Source: Streptomyces cellulosae
GTDB taxonomy: Bacteria; Actinomycetota; Actinomycetes; Streptomycetales; Streptomycetaceae
Assembly (NCBI RefSeq): GCF_000721105.1
Contig: NZ_JOEV01000022.1
Coordinates: 45,757-109,756, forward strand
Length of the DNA: 64,000 bases
Reading direction: 5' to 3'
A program made the translations under genes and the position numbers. The notes under the pieces are model-generated. The model did no database searches and was not told the origin of the DNA. It saw nothing but the letters and a program-made list of their open reading frames with translations. Below, in pieces: positions 50,379 to 59,150 of the stretch. Each line of letters starts with the position of its first letter. The stretch's first letter is position 1.

Positions 50379-51467
50379 TCACGCCCCCGGCCGCACCACC
50401 CCGAGTATCGGCATCGACCCGGCCCCCGTGACCGTCACCGTGCGCCCCGGCCGCGGGGCGTGTACGACCGCGCCGTCGCCTATGTACATCGCGACATGGC
50501 TGGCGTCGCCGAAGTAGATGATCAGGTCTCCGGGGCGCATGTCGTTGACGGGCACGTGCTTCAGTTGCTGCCACTGCTGCTGGGAGGTGCGCGGGATCGA
50601 GCTGCCGGCGCTCGCCCAGGCCTGCGAGGTCAGACCGGAGCAGTCGTACGTATCCGGGCCCTCGGCGCCCCATTCGTACGGTTTGCCCATCTGAGCCGTG
50701 GCGAACTCCACCGCCTTCCTGCCCGCGGCGGAGGCCTTGCCCTTGACGTCGTCGAGGGCGCCGGAGTCCAGCCAGGCGGTCTGCGCCTTCAGTGCGGCCC
50801 GGCGCTCCAGCTCCGCGAGGCGTTCCTTCTCCTTCTTCTGCAGCTGGGACTCGAGCTTCTCGGCCGCCGCGATCTGCTCCTTGATCTGCTTCTTGGCCGC
50901 CGCCTTGGCCTTGCGACCGGCCTCCAGCTTCCGCCACTGCGCGGAGGCGTCGTTGGCGTACTGCCGCAAGTCCTGCTGGGTGCGGGTCATTTCCCTGATG
51001 AGGGCCTTGGTCGCGCGCTGGCCCTGGAGCACCCGGCCGGTGCCGTCGAGGAACTCCTGCGGGTCGTCGCTGAGCATCAACTGCGCCTCGTCCGGCAGCC
51101 CGCCGCCGCGGTACTGGGCGCGGGCCGCGGCGCCGGCGCGGTCCTTCATCCGGTCCAGCTTCTTCTCGCCCTCGACGATCTTCCCGGCCAGCGCGACGAT
51201 CTCGGCCGACTGCCGCTCGGCCTTCTCCTCGGCGTCGTTGTACGCGTCCGTGGCCACCGCGGCCGCGTGGTAGAGGTCGTCCAGTTTCTTGCGTACCGCC
51301 TCAAGTTCCTTGTCGGACGCGGGCGTCGGGGCGGCGGAGGAGGGGGCGGGGGTGGGAGCCGGTGGCGGCGTCGGGGCCGCGAACGCCGTGCCCGGCGCCG
51401 CCAGCACGGTCACCGCGCAGACGACGGTGACAGCCGCTGTGATCAGCCCGCGCTTGCCCGCTCGCAT
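50379..51467 (-). CDS. NlpC/P60 peptidoglycan hydrolase with coiled-coil regulatory part (RipA-like)
   Basis: A 362-residue secreted enzyme. Signal peptide (LITAAVTVVCAVTVLAAPGT, cleavage near AFAA), a Pro-rich linker, a long coiled coil (residues about 60-235) that probably autoinhibits or targets the enzyme, and a C-terminal NlpC/P60 domain. Catalytic residues: Cys in YDCSGLTSQAW, His in DASHVAMYIGDG and a third polar residue in VVHAPRPGR. It cleaves peptide stems in peptidoglycan during growth or division. No c-di-AMP riboswitch, which often precedes such genes, was seen in 51468-51676. Confidence 0.92.
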   Translation of the reverse strand: MRAGKRGLITAAVTVVCAVTVLAAPGTAFAAPTPPPAPTPAPSSAAPTPASDKELEAVRKKLDDLYHAAAVATDAYNDAEEKAERQSAEIVALAGKIVEGEKKLDRMKDRAGAAARAQYRGGGLPDEAQLMLSDDPQEFLDGTGRVLQGQRATKALIREMTRTQQDLRQYANDASAQWRKLEAGRKAKAAAKKQIKEQIAAAEKLESQLQKKEKERLAELERRAALKAQTAWLDSGALDDVKGKASAAGRKAVEFATAQMGKPYEWGAEGPDTYDCSGLTSQAWASAGSSIPRTSQQQWQQLKHVPVNDMRPGDLIIYFGDASHVAMYIGDGAVVHAPRPGRTVTVTGAGSMPILGVVRPGA

Positions 51468-51676
51468 ATCCCTGCCCCCAAAACTGATTAACCGTCAGTA
51501 ACTTACGACGCCTGGGGATGGTGCCATGTCATGGCGCAAAGCAACAGAGGCGGTGACTTCCTCCCCCGGTTCCGGCTGCCGTACGGCGATCCCCCTGCCT
51601 GTGTGACGAACGACTCACGGAGATCGTTCCGCGCGCTTCGACCGGACCGGAAACGAGGCCGGCGCGGGGTGACCCG

Positions 51677-52489
51677 TCACGCCCGAGGCGCCAACGCCCC
51701 CCACCGCACCGTCACTTCCCCCTGCCGCCAGCGCACCGGTCCGTCCGTCACCGGCCAGTCGGCGGTGAGGTCCCGTACCGCTCGCATCCAGCGCTGGCGG
51801 ACACCGTACGAGGCGTAGGGCGCGGCGGCCGCCCAGGCGCGGTCGAAGTCGCGCAGGAAGGCGTGCACGGGCTCGCCCGGGACGTTGCGGTGGATCAGCG
51901 CCTTCGGCAGCCGCTCGGCCAGGTCGGAGGGGCGCTCCAGCGAGCCCAGCCGGGTCGCGAAGGTGACCGTGCGCGGCCCCTCCGGACCGAGCGCCACCCA
52001 CACATGCCGGCGGCCGATCTCGTCGCAGGTCCCCTCGACGAGCAGCCCGCCCCGGGAACCCTGGCCGGGCGGGGCGAGCCGGGAGCAGAGCCGTTCCCAG
52101 ACGGCGGCCACCTCGCCCTCGTCGTACTGCCGCAGCACATTGGCGGCCCGGACGAGCAACGGCCGCCCGGGGACGGGGAGCTCGAAACCGCCGTGCCGGA
52201 AGAGGAGCCCGTCCCGTTCGTACGGTCGCGCCGCCGCGACCCGCGCCGGTTCGATCTCGACGCCGACCACGCGCGCGCGGGGAGCGACGGTACGCAGGCG
52301 CACCAGCAATTCGACGGCCGTCCAGGGGGCGGCACCGTAGCCGAGGTCGACGGCGACGGGATCGGCCGCGCGGCGCAGTTCGGCGCCGTGCGTCGCGGCG
52401 ATCCAGCGGTCCATGCGACGCAGCCGATTGGGGTTCGTGGTCCCGCGCGTGACCGTGCCCACGGGGCGGGTGGCGGCGCGGGGTGACAT
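51677..52489 (-). CDS. SAM-dependent methyltransferase-like protein
   Basis: A 270-residue protein. Motif I is VAVDLGYGAAPWTAVELLVR; VVGVEIEPARVAAARPYERD follows as motif II; GLLVEGTCDEIGRRHVWVAL as motif IV. The N-terminal TTNPNRLRRMDRWIA is typical of an actinobacterial class I methyltransferase found beside mshA. ATG 52489 was chosen because a TACCCT box lies 7 nt upstream (leaderless). Its substrate is unknown. It is divergent from mshA. Confidence 0.82.
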   Translation of the reverse strand: MSPRAATRPVGTVTRGTTNPNRLRRMDRWIAATHGAELRRAADPVAVDLGYGAAPWTAVELLVRLRTVAPRARVVGVEIEPARVAAARPYERDGLLFRHGGFELPVPGRPLLVRAANVLRQYDEGEVAAVWERLCSRLAPPGQGSRGGLLVEGTCDEIGRRHVWVALGPEGPRTVTFATRLGSLERPSDLAERLPKALIHRNVPGEPVHAFLRDFDRAWAAAAPYASYGVRQRWMRAVRDLTADWPVTDGPVRWRQGEVTVRWGALAPRA

Positions 52490-52740
52490 GCGTACGAGGG
52501 TATGCGGGTACTCGGAGCGGTCCTCACCCGAAGGGACGGGTTTGCTCGACGGGACGCTCTTTGCCCGACGGCGCCGCCCCTGGCCGACGCGCCCCGCTCT
52601 CGAACGGTTGAGCGACATCCGGTAATGCCTCGGCAAAAACCGCCCCGCCCGGAATGGGAACCCCTCCGCCCGGTGTTCCCGCTCTTGGAGGGCGTCCCAC
52701 ACCCTCCGTCCGGCATGCCCGTAGCGAGGAGGAACGCCAC

Positions 52741-54078
52741 GTGAGCCAGTACGTCAGCAGGCTCGGGCGTCGCTCTGTAACGGCACCCCCGCGCCTGCGA
52801 CTGCACCGGCGCCCCCGCCGCGTCGCCATGCTCTCCGTGCACACCTCACCGCTCCACCAGCCGGGCACCGGCGACGCCGGCGGCATGAACGTCTACATCG
52901 TGGAGCTCGCGCAGCGCCTCGCCGCGATCAACATCGAGGTGGAGATCTTCACGCGCGCGACCGCGGCCGCCCTCCCGCCGACCGTCGAGCTGTCGCCCGG
53001 CGTCCTCGTCCGGCACGTCGACGCCGGCCCCTACGAGGGCCTCGCCAAGGAGGAGCTCCCCGCCCAGCTGTGCGCCTTCACGCACGGCGTCATGCAGGCC
53101 TGGGCGGGCCACCGCCCCGGCTACTACGACCTCGTGCACTCCCACTACTGGCTCTCCGGCCACGTCGGCTGGCTCGCCGCCCAGCGCTGGGGCGTCCCCC
53201 TGGTGCACGCCATGCACACCATGGCCAAGGTCAAGAACGCCAACCTGGCCGACGGCGACACGCCCGAACCCGCCGCCCGCGTCATCGGCGAGACCCAGAT
53301 CGTCGCCGCCGCCGACCGGCTCATCGCCAACACGGCCGAGGAGCGCGAGGAACTCGTACGGCACTACGCCGCCGAACCCGGCAAGGTCGCCGTCGTCCAC
53401 CCCGGCGTGAACCTCGACCGCTTCCGCCCCGCCGACGGCCGCGCCGCCGCCCGTGCCCGCCTCGGCCTCCCGCAGGACGCCCTGGTCCCCCTCTTCGCGG
53501 GCCGCATCCAGCCCCTGAAGGCACCGGACGTGCTGCTGCGCGCGATCGCCGTCCTCCTGGACGAGCGTCCCGACCTGCGCTCCCGGATCGTCGTCCCGGT
53601 CGTCGGCGGCCTCAGCGGCAGCGGCCTCACCAAGCCGGAGGGCCTGCAGAAACTGGCGTCCCGGCTCGGCATCGCGGATGTCGTACGGTTCCACCCGCCC
53701 GTCGGCCAGGACCAGCTCGCCGACTGGTTCCGGGCCGCGTCCGTGCTGGTCATGCCGTCCTACAGCGAGTCCTTCGGCCTGGTCGCCATAGAGGCGCAGG
53801 CCGCCGGCACCCCGGTGCTCGCGGCCGCGGTGGGCGGGCTTCCGGTGGCCGTGCGCGACGGACGGACGGGTGTCCTCGTACGAGGGCACAATCCCGCCGA
53901 CTACGCGCGCGTGCTGCGCGACTTCGCCGACGAGCCCGCGATCCCGGCGCGGATGGGCGAGGCCGCCGCCCGGCACGCGCAGTCCTTCGGCTGGGACACC
54001 GCGGCCGCCGCCACGGCGGACGTCTACACGGCCGCCACCCAGTCGTACCGGCGTCGCGTACTCTCCCACCATGGCTGA
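52741..54078 (+). CDS. mshA: D-inositol-3-phosphate glycosyltransferase MshA
   Basis: A 445-residue GT4-family glycosyltransferase. Diagnostic parts are [20 protein letters not shown] (donor/acceptor loop), [32 protein letters not shown], and the C-terminal [20 protein letters not shown]. It makes N-acetylglucosaminyl-inositol phosphate, the first committed step of mycothiol biosynthesis. GTG 52741 follows GAGGAGGA. The YbjN gene starts within its last 8 bp, so they are coupled, as in mycobacteria (Rv0486-Rv0487). Confidence 0.96.
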   Translation: MSQYVSRLGRRSVTAPPRLRLHRRPRRVAMLSVHTSPLHQPGTGDAGGMNVYIVELAQRLAAINIEVEIFTRATAAALPPTVELSPGVLVRHVDAGPYEGLAKEELPAQLCAFTHGVMQAWAGHRPGYYDLVHSHYWLSGHVGWLAAQRWGVPLVHAMHTMAKVKNANLADGDTPEPAARVIGETQIVAAADRLIANTAEEREELVRHYAAEPGKVAVVHPGVNLDRFRPADGRAAARARLGLPQDALVPLFAGRIQPLKAPDVLLRAIAVLLDERPDLRSRIVVPVVGGLSGSGLTKPEGLQKLASRLGIADVVRFHPPVGQDQLADWFRAASVLVMPSYSESFGLVAIEAQAAGTPVLAAAVGGLPVAVRDGRTGVLVRGHNPADYARVLRDFADEPAIPARMGEAAARHAQSFGWDTAAAATADVYTAATQSYRRRVLSHHG

Positions 54079-54571
54079 CGCGGACCGGACGGCACAGGTC
54101 ATCGAGGCGTTCCTGAAGGACGCCGAACTGGAGTGGGAGAGCCCCGCACCCGGCACGTACGTGGTGAAGCTCCCCGGCACGCGCAAACTGTCGACGACGG
54201 TGTCCCTGCTGGTGGGCCGCCACTCCCTGTCGCTCAACGCCTTCGTCATCCGCCACCCCGACGAGAACGAGCCCGGCGTCCACCGCTGGCTCCTGGAGCG
54301 CAACCTCAAGCTGTACGGCATCAGTTACGCCGTCGACCCGCTCGGCGACGTCTACGTCACCGCCAAGCTGCCGCTGGCCGCGGTCACCGCCGACGAGGTC
54401 GACCGCATCCTCGGCCAGGTCCTGGAGGCCGCCGACGGCGCCTTCAACACCCTGCTGGAGCTGGGCTTCGCCTCCGCCATCCGCAAGGAGTACGCGTGGC
54501 GGGTGTCCCGGGGCGAGTCGACCCGGAACCTGGACGCGTTCGCACACCTGACCCGACGCTCGGACGGCTGA
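54071..54571 (+). CDS. YbjN-domain protein coupled to mshA (Rv0487-like)
   Basis: A 166-residue protein of alternating helix and sheet: [58 protein letters not shown]. YbjN proteins resemble type III secretion chaperones structurally and have chaperone-like roles. ATG 54071 overlaps the mshA stop by 8 bp. Its retention directly after mshA in actinobacteria suggests a link with mycothiol or glycosyltransferase function. Confidence 0.9.
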   Translation: MADADRTAQVIEAFLKDAELEWESPAPGTYVVKLPGTRKLSTTVSLLVGRHSLSLNAFVIRHPDENEPGVHRWLLERNLKLYGISYAVDPLGDVYVTAKLPLAAVTADEVDRILGQVLEAADGAFNTLLELGFASAIRKEYAWRVSRGESTRNLDAFAHLTRRSDG

Positions 54572-54574
54572 CTC

Positions 54575-54690
54575 CGGGACCACTGCCCCTGGGACCGCTG
54601 CCCCAGGGACCACTGCCCCAGGGACCACTGCCCCCGGCACCGATGGCCCCCGGCACCGATGGCCCCCGGGATGGCTGGCCCCTGGGACGG
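54575..54690. repeat. Degenerate 15-16-bp tandem repeats between the YbjN and AraC genes
   Basis: Units of the form GGGACCACTGCCCCA (four copies, one with GCTGCCCC) merge into GGCACCGATGGCCCCC units. The run fills most of the 126-bp gap between two genes that converge. No coding function; it may fold into weak hairpins. Confidence 0.8.
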
Positions 54691-54697
54691 CCTCCGC

Positions 54698-55552
54698 TCA
54701 CATGCGGGAGCTGTTGCGGTACCGCCCCGGAGTCACCCCCACCAGTTTCTTGAAGTGCCGGGTGAGGTGGGCCTGGTCGTGGAAGCCGGTCAGGGCGGCG
54801 ACATCGGCCGGCCCGCGGTCGGCGAGCAGCAGCCGACGGGCCCGGTCGACGCGGCGGGCGTTCAGGTACTGGTGCGGGGCGATGCCGTACGCGCTGCTGA
54901 ACGTCCGTACCAGATGAGCCGGATGAGCCTGGAGGAGGCGCGCCGCCTCCTCCAGAGCAAGCCCCTCCACCACACGTTCGTCGAGGAGTTCCCGCAGGCG
55001 GCGGGCGAGCACCGGGTCGCGGCGCGGGCCGCCCCCGGGCCGCCCCGGCCGCAGATGCGTGCGCAGCCGCTCGCCGACGAGGGTCAGCCTGCTCTCCGCC
55101 TCCAGTTCGTCTCCGGCCCGGGTGAGCGCGGTGTGCAGTTGCCCGACACGCCGCCGCAGCAGAGGGTCGCGCAGGTCGGGCGCGTCGACGGCGGGCCCGA
55201 TCAGGTCGTCGCCGAGCCGACTGCCGTCCAGGTACAGCACGCGTTTACGGAAGCCGTCCGGGGTGACGGGGGAGCCGTTGTGGGGCACGTGCGGCGGCAG
55301 CAGAGACACCGTGTCGTGCGGGGTGCCGTGCTCGTGCCGGTCCAGGTCGTACCGTACGGCCCCGTCGTCGACGATGAGCAGCGTCCACGCGTCATGGACG
55401 TGCATCGGGTACGCGTACTCGGTGAAGTGGGCGTGGAAGACCTCCACGACACCCGGGACGGTCGGGTGCCAGGCGGAGACGTCACGCCGGGCTTGCGGGG
55501 TCTGTCGGGCCTGAGGGCCCTGTCCGGCTTGCCGGGCCTCTTGAGCGGCCAC
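54698..55552 (-). CDS. AraC-family transcriptional regulator
   Basis: A 284-residue regulator. An N-terminal cupin-like sensor domain (VVEVFHAHFTEYAYPMHVHD, TVSLLPPHVPHNGSPVTPDG) precedes a double HTH (ALEEAARLLQAHPAHLVRTF, GIAPHQYLNARRVDRARRLL, ADVAALTGFHDQAHLTRHFK, VGVTPGRYR). GTG 55552 is preferred: TACGTT lies 6 nt upstream, giving a leaderless start near the divergent DUF2000 gene. ATG 55603 is an in-frame alternative that would overlap that gene. The DUF2000 protein is probably the target. Confidence 0.85.
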   Translation of the reverse strand: MAAQEARQAGQGPQARQTPQARRDVSAWHPTVPGVVEVFHAHFTEYAYPMHVHDAWTLLIVDDGAVRYDLDRHEHGTPHDTVSLLPPHVPHNGSPVTPDGFRKRVLYLDGSRLGDDLIGPAVDAPDLRDPLLRRRVGQLHTALTRAGDELEAESRLTLVGERLRTHLRPGRPGGGPRRDPVLARRLRELLDERVVEGLALEEAARLLQAHPAHLVRTFSSAYGIAPHQYLNARRVDRARRLLLADRGPADVAALTGFHDQAHLTRHFKKLVGVTPGRYRNSSRM

Positions 55553-55601
55553 GCAAAGAACGTACAAGACGGTGACGTACGGCGTTCGGCAGTCTCGCTC
55601 C

Positions 55602-56036
55602 ATGAGCTCCGTGAGTACTGAACCCATCCGATTCGACACCAAGATCGCCGTCCTGCTGCGCGAGGACCTGGAGCCCTGGCAGCGGCTCAACGTCACGGCC
55701 TTCCTGGTCAGCGGCCTGGGCACACAGGTCCCCGAGGTGGTCGGCGAGCCGTACGAGGACGCCGACGGCGTGCCCTACCTGCCGATGTTCCGCCAGCCGG
55801 TCATGGTCTTCGAGGCCACGAAGGAGACCCTGACGACGGCTCACGCGCGCGTGCTGTCCCGCGCCCTGCCGCGAGCCCTCTTCACGGGCGACCTCTTCGC
55901 CACGGGCAACGACCGCGACAACCGCGCGGCGGTACGGGCCGTACCGACCGCCGAACTCGACTTGGTGGGGCTGGCGGTGTACGGGCCGCGCAACGCGGTG
56001 GACAAGGTGGTGAGGGGGGCACGGATGCATCCGTGA
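55602..56036 (+). CDS. DUF2000 family protein divergent from the AraC regulator
   Basis: A 144-residue protein with IRFDTKIAVLLREDLEPWQR, LNVTAFLVSGLG and LYGPRNAVDKVVRG-type text (LAVYGPRNAVDKVVRG). DUF2000 members have a peptidyl-tRNA-hydrolase-2-like fold and unknown function. They commonly sit beside an AraC regulator of this sort in Streptomyces, which suggests regulation by it. No clear ribosome binding site precedes ATG 55602; ATG 55572 is in frame. Confidence 0.85.
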   Translation: MSSVSTEPIRFDTKIAVLLREDLEPWQRLNVTAFLVSGLGTQVPEVVGEPYEDADGVPYLPMFRQPVMVFEATKETLTTAHARVLSRALPRALFTGDLFATGNDRDNRAAVRAVPTAELDLVGLAVYGPRNAVDKVVRGARMHP

Positions 56037-56098
56037 GCGACGTGCGCGCCACAGGGGCTTCTTCCGGGGCTCTGTGAATGCGCTGACGCCGCGGTCTC

Positions 56099-57385
56099 CT
56101 AGGCGGTACCGACCTCCTCGGGCCTGGTGGGGGCGGCAGGCGGTTGTGCTCCGGCCGGTTCGTCGGTCGGGTTCTCGACCGGTTCGGCCGCCGGCACGCG
56201 CCGCATCAGGGCGCCGTAGCCGATGGCCGCCCCCGTCCCGAGCACGGCGCACAGCCCCCACAGCCACGCCGCGCCGAAGCGGTCGATGACGACGCCGGAC
56301 ATCAGGGGGGCGACCAGGGCGGCGACCGACCAGGACAGGGTGTACATGCCCTGGTAGCGACCGCGGCCGTGGACGGGGGAGAGGCGGACGACAAGGCCGG
56401 TCTGGGTGGGTGCGTTGATCATCTCGCCCAGCGTCCACACGCACACGGTGAGCGCGAAGAGCCCGATCGACCCGGCGAAGGCGGTGAGCCCGAAGCCGTA
56501 CCCGGCGAGGAGCGACGAGAGCACCAGCAGTCGCTTCACGTCCCGGTGCTCGATGAACCGGGTGACCGGGATCTGCAGCGCGACGATCAGCACACCGTTG
56601 ACGGCGATCGCCATGCCGTAGTCGGTGGGCGTGAACCCGGCCTCACCCATGGCGACGGGCAGACCGACCGAACCCTGCTGGAAGATCAGCGCGACCAGGA
56701 AGGACAGCCCGACGACGCTCATGAACCGCCCGTCGCGCGCGACGCTGCCGAGGCCGACGGAGTCGCTCGCCTCCTCGCTCCTGTCCACCACGGGCCGGGA
56801 CTCGGGCAGCTTCAGGAACACCACGACCGCGCAGACGGCCGTCATCCCCGCCTCGATCAGGAACCCGGCGCGATAACTGACCTCGGCGATGAACCCGGCG
56901 GCCACCGAGGACACGGCGAACCCGAGGTTGATGGCCCAGTAGTTGAGGGAGAAGGCCCGTACCCGGTCCTCGGGCCGCACGATGTCCGCCATCATCGCCT
57001 GCACCGCCGGCCGTGAGGCGTTGGAGGCCATCCCGACGAGGAAGGCGACACCGGCGATCGCGACGGGATGGTGCACGAACCCGAGCAGCGCGACGAAGAC
57101 CGCGGTGGAGCCCTGGGCGACGAGCAGCGTGGGCCGCCGCCCGAGCCGGTCGGCCATCACCCCGCCGCCCAGCGAGGAGACGACCCCGCCGAGCCCGTGC
57201 AGGGAGACGACAAGTCCGGCGTACGAGGCGGAGTAGCCGCGACCGAGTGTGAGATACAGCGCCATGAAGGTGGCGACGAAGGCACCGAGCCGGTTGACGA
57301 GCGTACTGGTCCACAGCCACCAGAACTCGCGGGGAAGCCCGGAGACGGTCTCCCGGGCGGCACGTCTCAGGGCGGCGACGGACAA
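56099..57385 (-). CDS. MFS transporter
   Basis: A 428-residue protein with 12 predicted transmembrane helices. The loop 2-3 signature is ADRLGRRPTLLVAQ, with a conserved charged RPEDRVRAFSLNYWAINLGF in the middle. It resembles proton-driven drug efflux pumps; the substrate is unknown. The start is TTG 57385 behind GGGGGAT. The C-terminus is a Pro/Glu-rich cytoplasmic tail. It is divergent from the phosphoglycerate mutase gene; the gap holds the 12-bp repeats. Confidence 0.88.
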   Translation of the reverse strand: MSVAALRRAARETVSGLPREFWWLWTSTLVNRLGAFVATFMALYLTLGRGYSASYAGLVVSLHGLGGVVSSLGGGVMADRLGRRPTLLVAQGSTAVFVALLGFVHHPVAIAGVAFLVGMASNASRPAVQAMMADIVRPEDRVRAFSLNYWAINLGFAVSSVAAGFIAEVSYRAGFLIEAGMTAVCAVVVFLKLPESRPVVDRSEEASDSVGLGSVARDGRFMSVVGLSFLVALIFQQGSVGLPVAMGEAGFTPTDYGMAIAVNGVLIVALQIPVTRFIEHRDVKRLLVLSSLLAGYGFGLTAFAGSIGLFALTVCVWTLGEMINAPTQTGLVVRLSPVHGRGRYQGMYTLSWSVAALVAPLMSGVVIDRFGAAWLWGLCAVLGTGAAIGYGALMRRVPAAEPVENPTDEPAGAQPPAAPTRPEEVGTA

Positions 57386-57480
57386 GGCGGATCCCCCACG
57401 GGTGTAAGCGGCTCAGATGCAAAGCACACCTTACGAGGGCCCTGACGGCCTGCTCCACCCAATTAACAGAACCAGCCACA

Positions 57481-57550
57481 GATCCAGTCAGAGCCGGTCA
57501 CTGATCCGGTCACCGATCCGGTCACCGATCCAGTCACTGATCCGGTCACC
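57481..57550. repeat. 12-bp tandem repeats in the MFS/gpm intergenic region
   Basis: Units GATCCGGTCACC (57503-57514, 57515-57526, 57539-57550) and variants GATCCAGTCACT and GATCCAGTCAGA make a tract of six or so copies, one slightly shorter. Each contains overlapping short palindromes (GATC, GGTNACC-like). It lies 55-135 bp upstream of the gpm promoter. Binding sites or neutral slippage are both possible. Confidence 0.92.
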
Positions 57551-57618
57551 GTGGGCCGAACCGTCCGCCTGCCGAGCGGCCGTACCCACCGTTGAACCCG
57601 TGGATTACGCTCATCCAC

Positions 57619-58380
57619 ATGGCCGACGCACCGTACAAGCTGATCCTCCTCCGCCACGGCGAGAGCGAATGGAACGCGAAGAACCTGTTCACCGGCTGGG
57701 TGGACGTCAACCTCAACGAGAAGGGCGAGAAGGAGGCAGTCCGCGGCGGTGAGCTGCTCAAGGACGCCGGCCTACTCCCCGACGTGGTCCACACGTCCCT
57801 CCAGAAGCGCGCCATCCGCACCGCCCAGCTCGCCCTGGAGTCCGCGGACCGTCTCTGGATCCCGGTCCACCGCTCCTGGCGCCTCAACGAACGCCACTAC
57901 GGCGCCCTCCAGGGCAAGGACAAGGCCCAGACCCTCGCAGAGTTCGGCGAGGAACAGTTCATGCTCTGGCGCCGCTCCTACGACACCCCGCCCCCGCCGC
58001 TGGCGACCGACGCGGAGTTCTCCCAGTTCGACGACCCGCGCTACGCCACGCTCCCGCCGGAGCTGCGCCCGCAGACCGAGTGCCTCAAGGACGTCGTCGT
58101 CCGCATGCTCCCGTACTGGTTCGACGGCATCGTCCCCGACCTCCTCACCGGCCGCACGGTCCTCGTCGCCGCCCACGGCAACAGCCTCCGCGCCCTGGTG
58201 AAGCACCTCGACGGCATCTCCGACGCCGACATCGCGGGCCTCAACATCCCGACGGGCATCCCCCTGTCCTACGAGCTGGACACGAACTTCAAGCCGGTGA
58301 CCCCGGGCGGCACGTACCTCGACCCTGAGGCGGCCGCGGCGGCCATCGAGGCGGTCAAGAACCAGGGCAAGAAGAAGTAA
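57619..58380 (+). CDS. gpmA: 2,3-bisphosphoglycerate-dependent phosphoglycerate mutase
   Basis: A 253-residue glycolytic enzyme with [20 protein letters not shown] (phosphohistidine His), [40 protein letters not shown] and [17 protein letters not shown] (second active-site His). It interconverts 2- and 3-phosphoglycerate. ATG 57619 is preferred to the in-frame 57592 since TACGCT lies 7 nt before it. An intrinsic terminator follows the gene. It ends the conserved mshA-gpm block. Confidence 0.97.
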   Translation: MADAPYKLILLRHGESEWNAKNLFTGWVDVNLNEKGEKEAVRGGELLKDAGLLPDVVHTSLQKRAIRTAQLALESADRLWIPVHRSWRLNERHYGALQGKDKAQTLAEFGEEQFMLWRRSYDTPPPPLATDAEFSQFDDPRYATLPPELRPQTECLKDVVVRMLPYWFDGIVPDLLTGRTVLVAAHGNSLRALVKHLDGISDADIAGLNIPTGIPLSYELDTNFKPVTPGGTYLDPEAAAAAIEAVKNQGKKK

Positions 58381-58394
58381 GCGCCAACGAACAG

Positions 58395-58433
58395 GCCCCC
58401 TACCTGCGGGTTTTCCGCCGGTAGGGGGCTTTT
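58395..58433 (+). terminator. Intrinsic terminator after gpm
   Basis: GCCCCCTACC (58395-58404) pairs with GGTAGGGGGC (58420-58429), extended inward by a CGG/CCG pairing around GTTTT, and is followed by TTTT. Confidence 0.95.
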
Positions 58434-58466
58434 CGATGGGCCTGGGCCGTCGCTGGGCCGCCGAAG

Positions 58467-58655
58467 CTAAACGAGGCGGACGGTCATACGGACGGACACG
58501 ATGAAGGCCATCGTCAGCACGAGGGCAGGGTGAACCCCGGACCACAGACCGAGTGCGGCCTCGCTCCCGCCGATCAGCCCGAACGGCAGTGGCCGTGGGG
58601 TGAGCTCGATGCGCAGGCTGCGTCGTGGCACGATGGAGTTCTCCACGCGGTTCAT
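58467..58655 (-). CDS. Small membrane-associated hypothetical protein next to the element boundary
   Basis: A 62-residue frame starting ATG 58655, with GGAGAA 6 nt upstream. It reads MNRVENSIVPRRSLRIEL, then LIGGSEAALGLWSGVHPALV and a hydrophobic end LTMAFIVSVRMTVRLV. One or two transmembrane segments are likely. An in-frame ATG at 58691 lacks a ribosome binding site. It lies between gpm and the integrase, so it may belong to the element or to the old chromosome. No function recognised. Confidence 0.55.
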   Translation of the reverse strand: MNRVENSIVPRRSLRIELTPRPLPFGLIGGSEAALGLWSGVHPALVLTMAFIVSVRMTVRLV

Positions 58656-59150
58656 AGGTTCTCCGTTGGTAGGGGTATCGAATGTGCCCATGGAGAGGAG
58701 AGGCCGCCCATGCCCGGGCGGCCTTTCCGTTATTCGGGACAGCCAGGACCCTACTCCGCTTCCCAGGTAATTCCAAAAGACAAGCTCAGGTGCTATATCT
58801 ACCCTATTAGCCGCCGAGGCTTATCGGGTGCCGTCGGGGCTCTGATGCCGGCGACTGCTCGCCAGGGCGTCTCTCGGATGGCCCGTCAGGGAGTGTCACC
58901 CCTTGGTGTCCTGCTGAGACTGCCCAAGACGTCGGGTTAGAGGCGATGCGGTCTCAAACATTGCTTCATGATTCGCGCGGACAGCATTTGGGATTGCCAA
59001 ACGTGAAATGAAGTGGATTTGGAAGGCGTGATTTTAGGGCGTAATCGCGATGCATGATTTGGGATCGCGTAATGTGAATCACGTAGCGTCCACCTTCGGT
59101 GAACGAATCTGCTGTAACAATCTGCGTGCGAAGCAAGCGGAAAGTTGCGC
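58656..59150. other. Non-coding boundary region of the integrative element with putative integrase arm sites
   Basis: This stretch has no gene. It holds a hairpin (GGCCGCCC-ATGCCC-GGGCGGCC, 58702-58723, followed by TTT) and, from about 58940, unusually AT-rich DNA. Two imperfect 21-bp direct repeats (17 of 21 positions identical) lie at 58987-59007 and 59059-59079, both starting TTTGGGAT and ending GTGAA. Repeats close to an integrase 3' end are typical arm-binding sites beside attP. The attachment core and any tRNA target could not be identified. Confidence 0.5.

Noticed and set aside
51468..51676. c-di-AMP riboswitch upstream of the NlpC/P60 gene
   Set aside because: The conserved core sequences of that riboswitch were not found in the minus-strand leader; only ordinary promoter-like DNA was seen.
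57380..57440. Iron box for DmdR/IdeR upstream of the MFS gene
   Set aside because: The segment around 57415-57436 matches only about half of the consensus positions.
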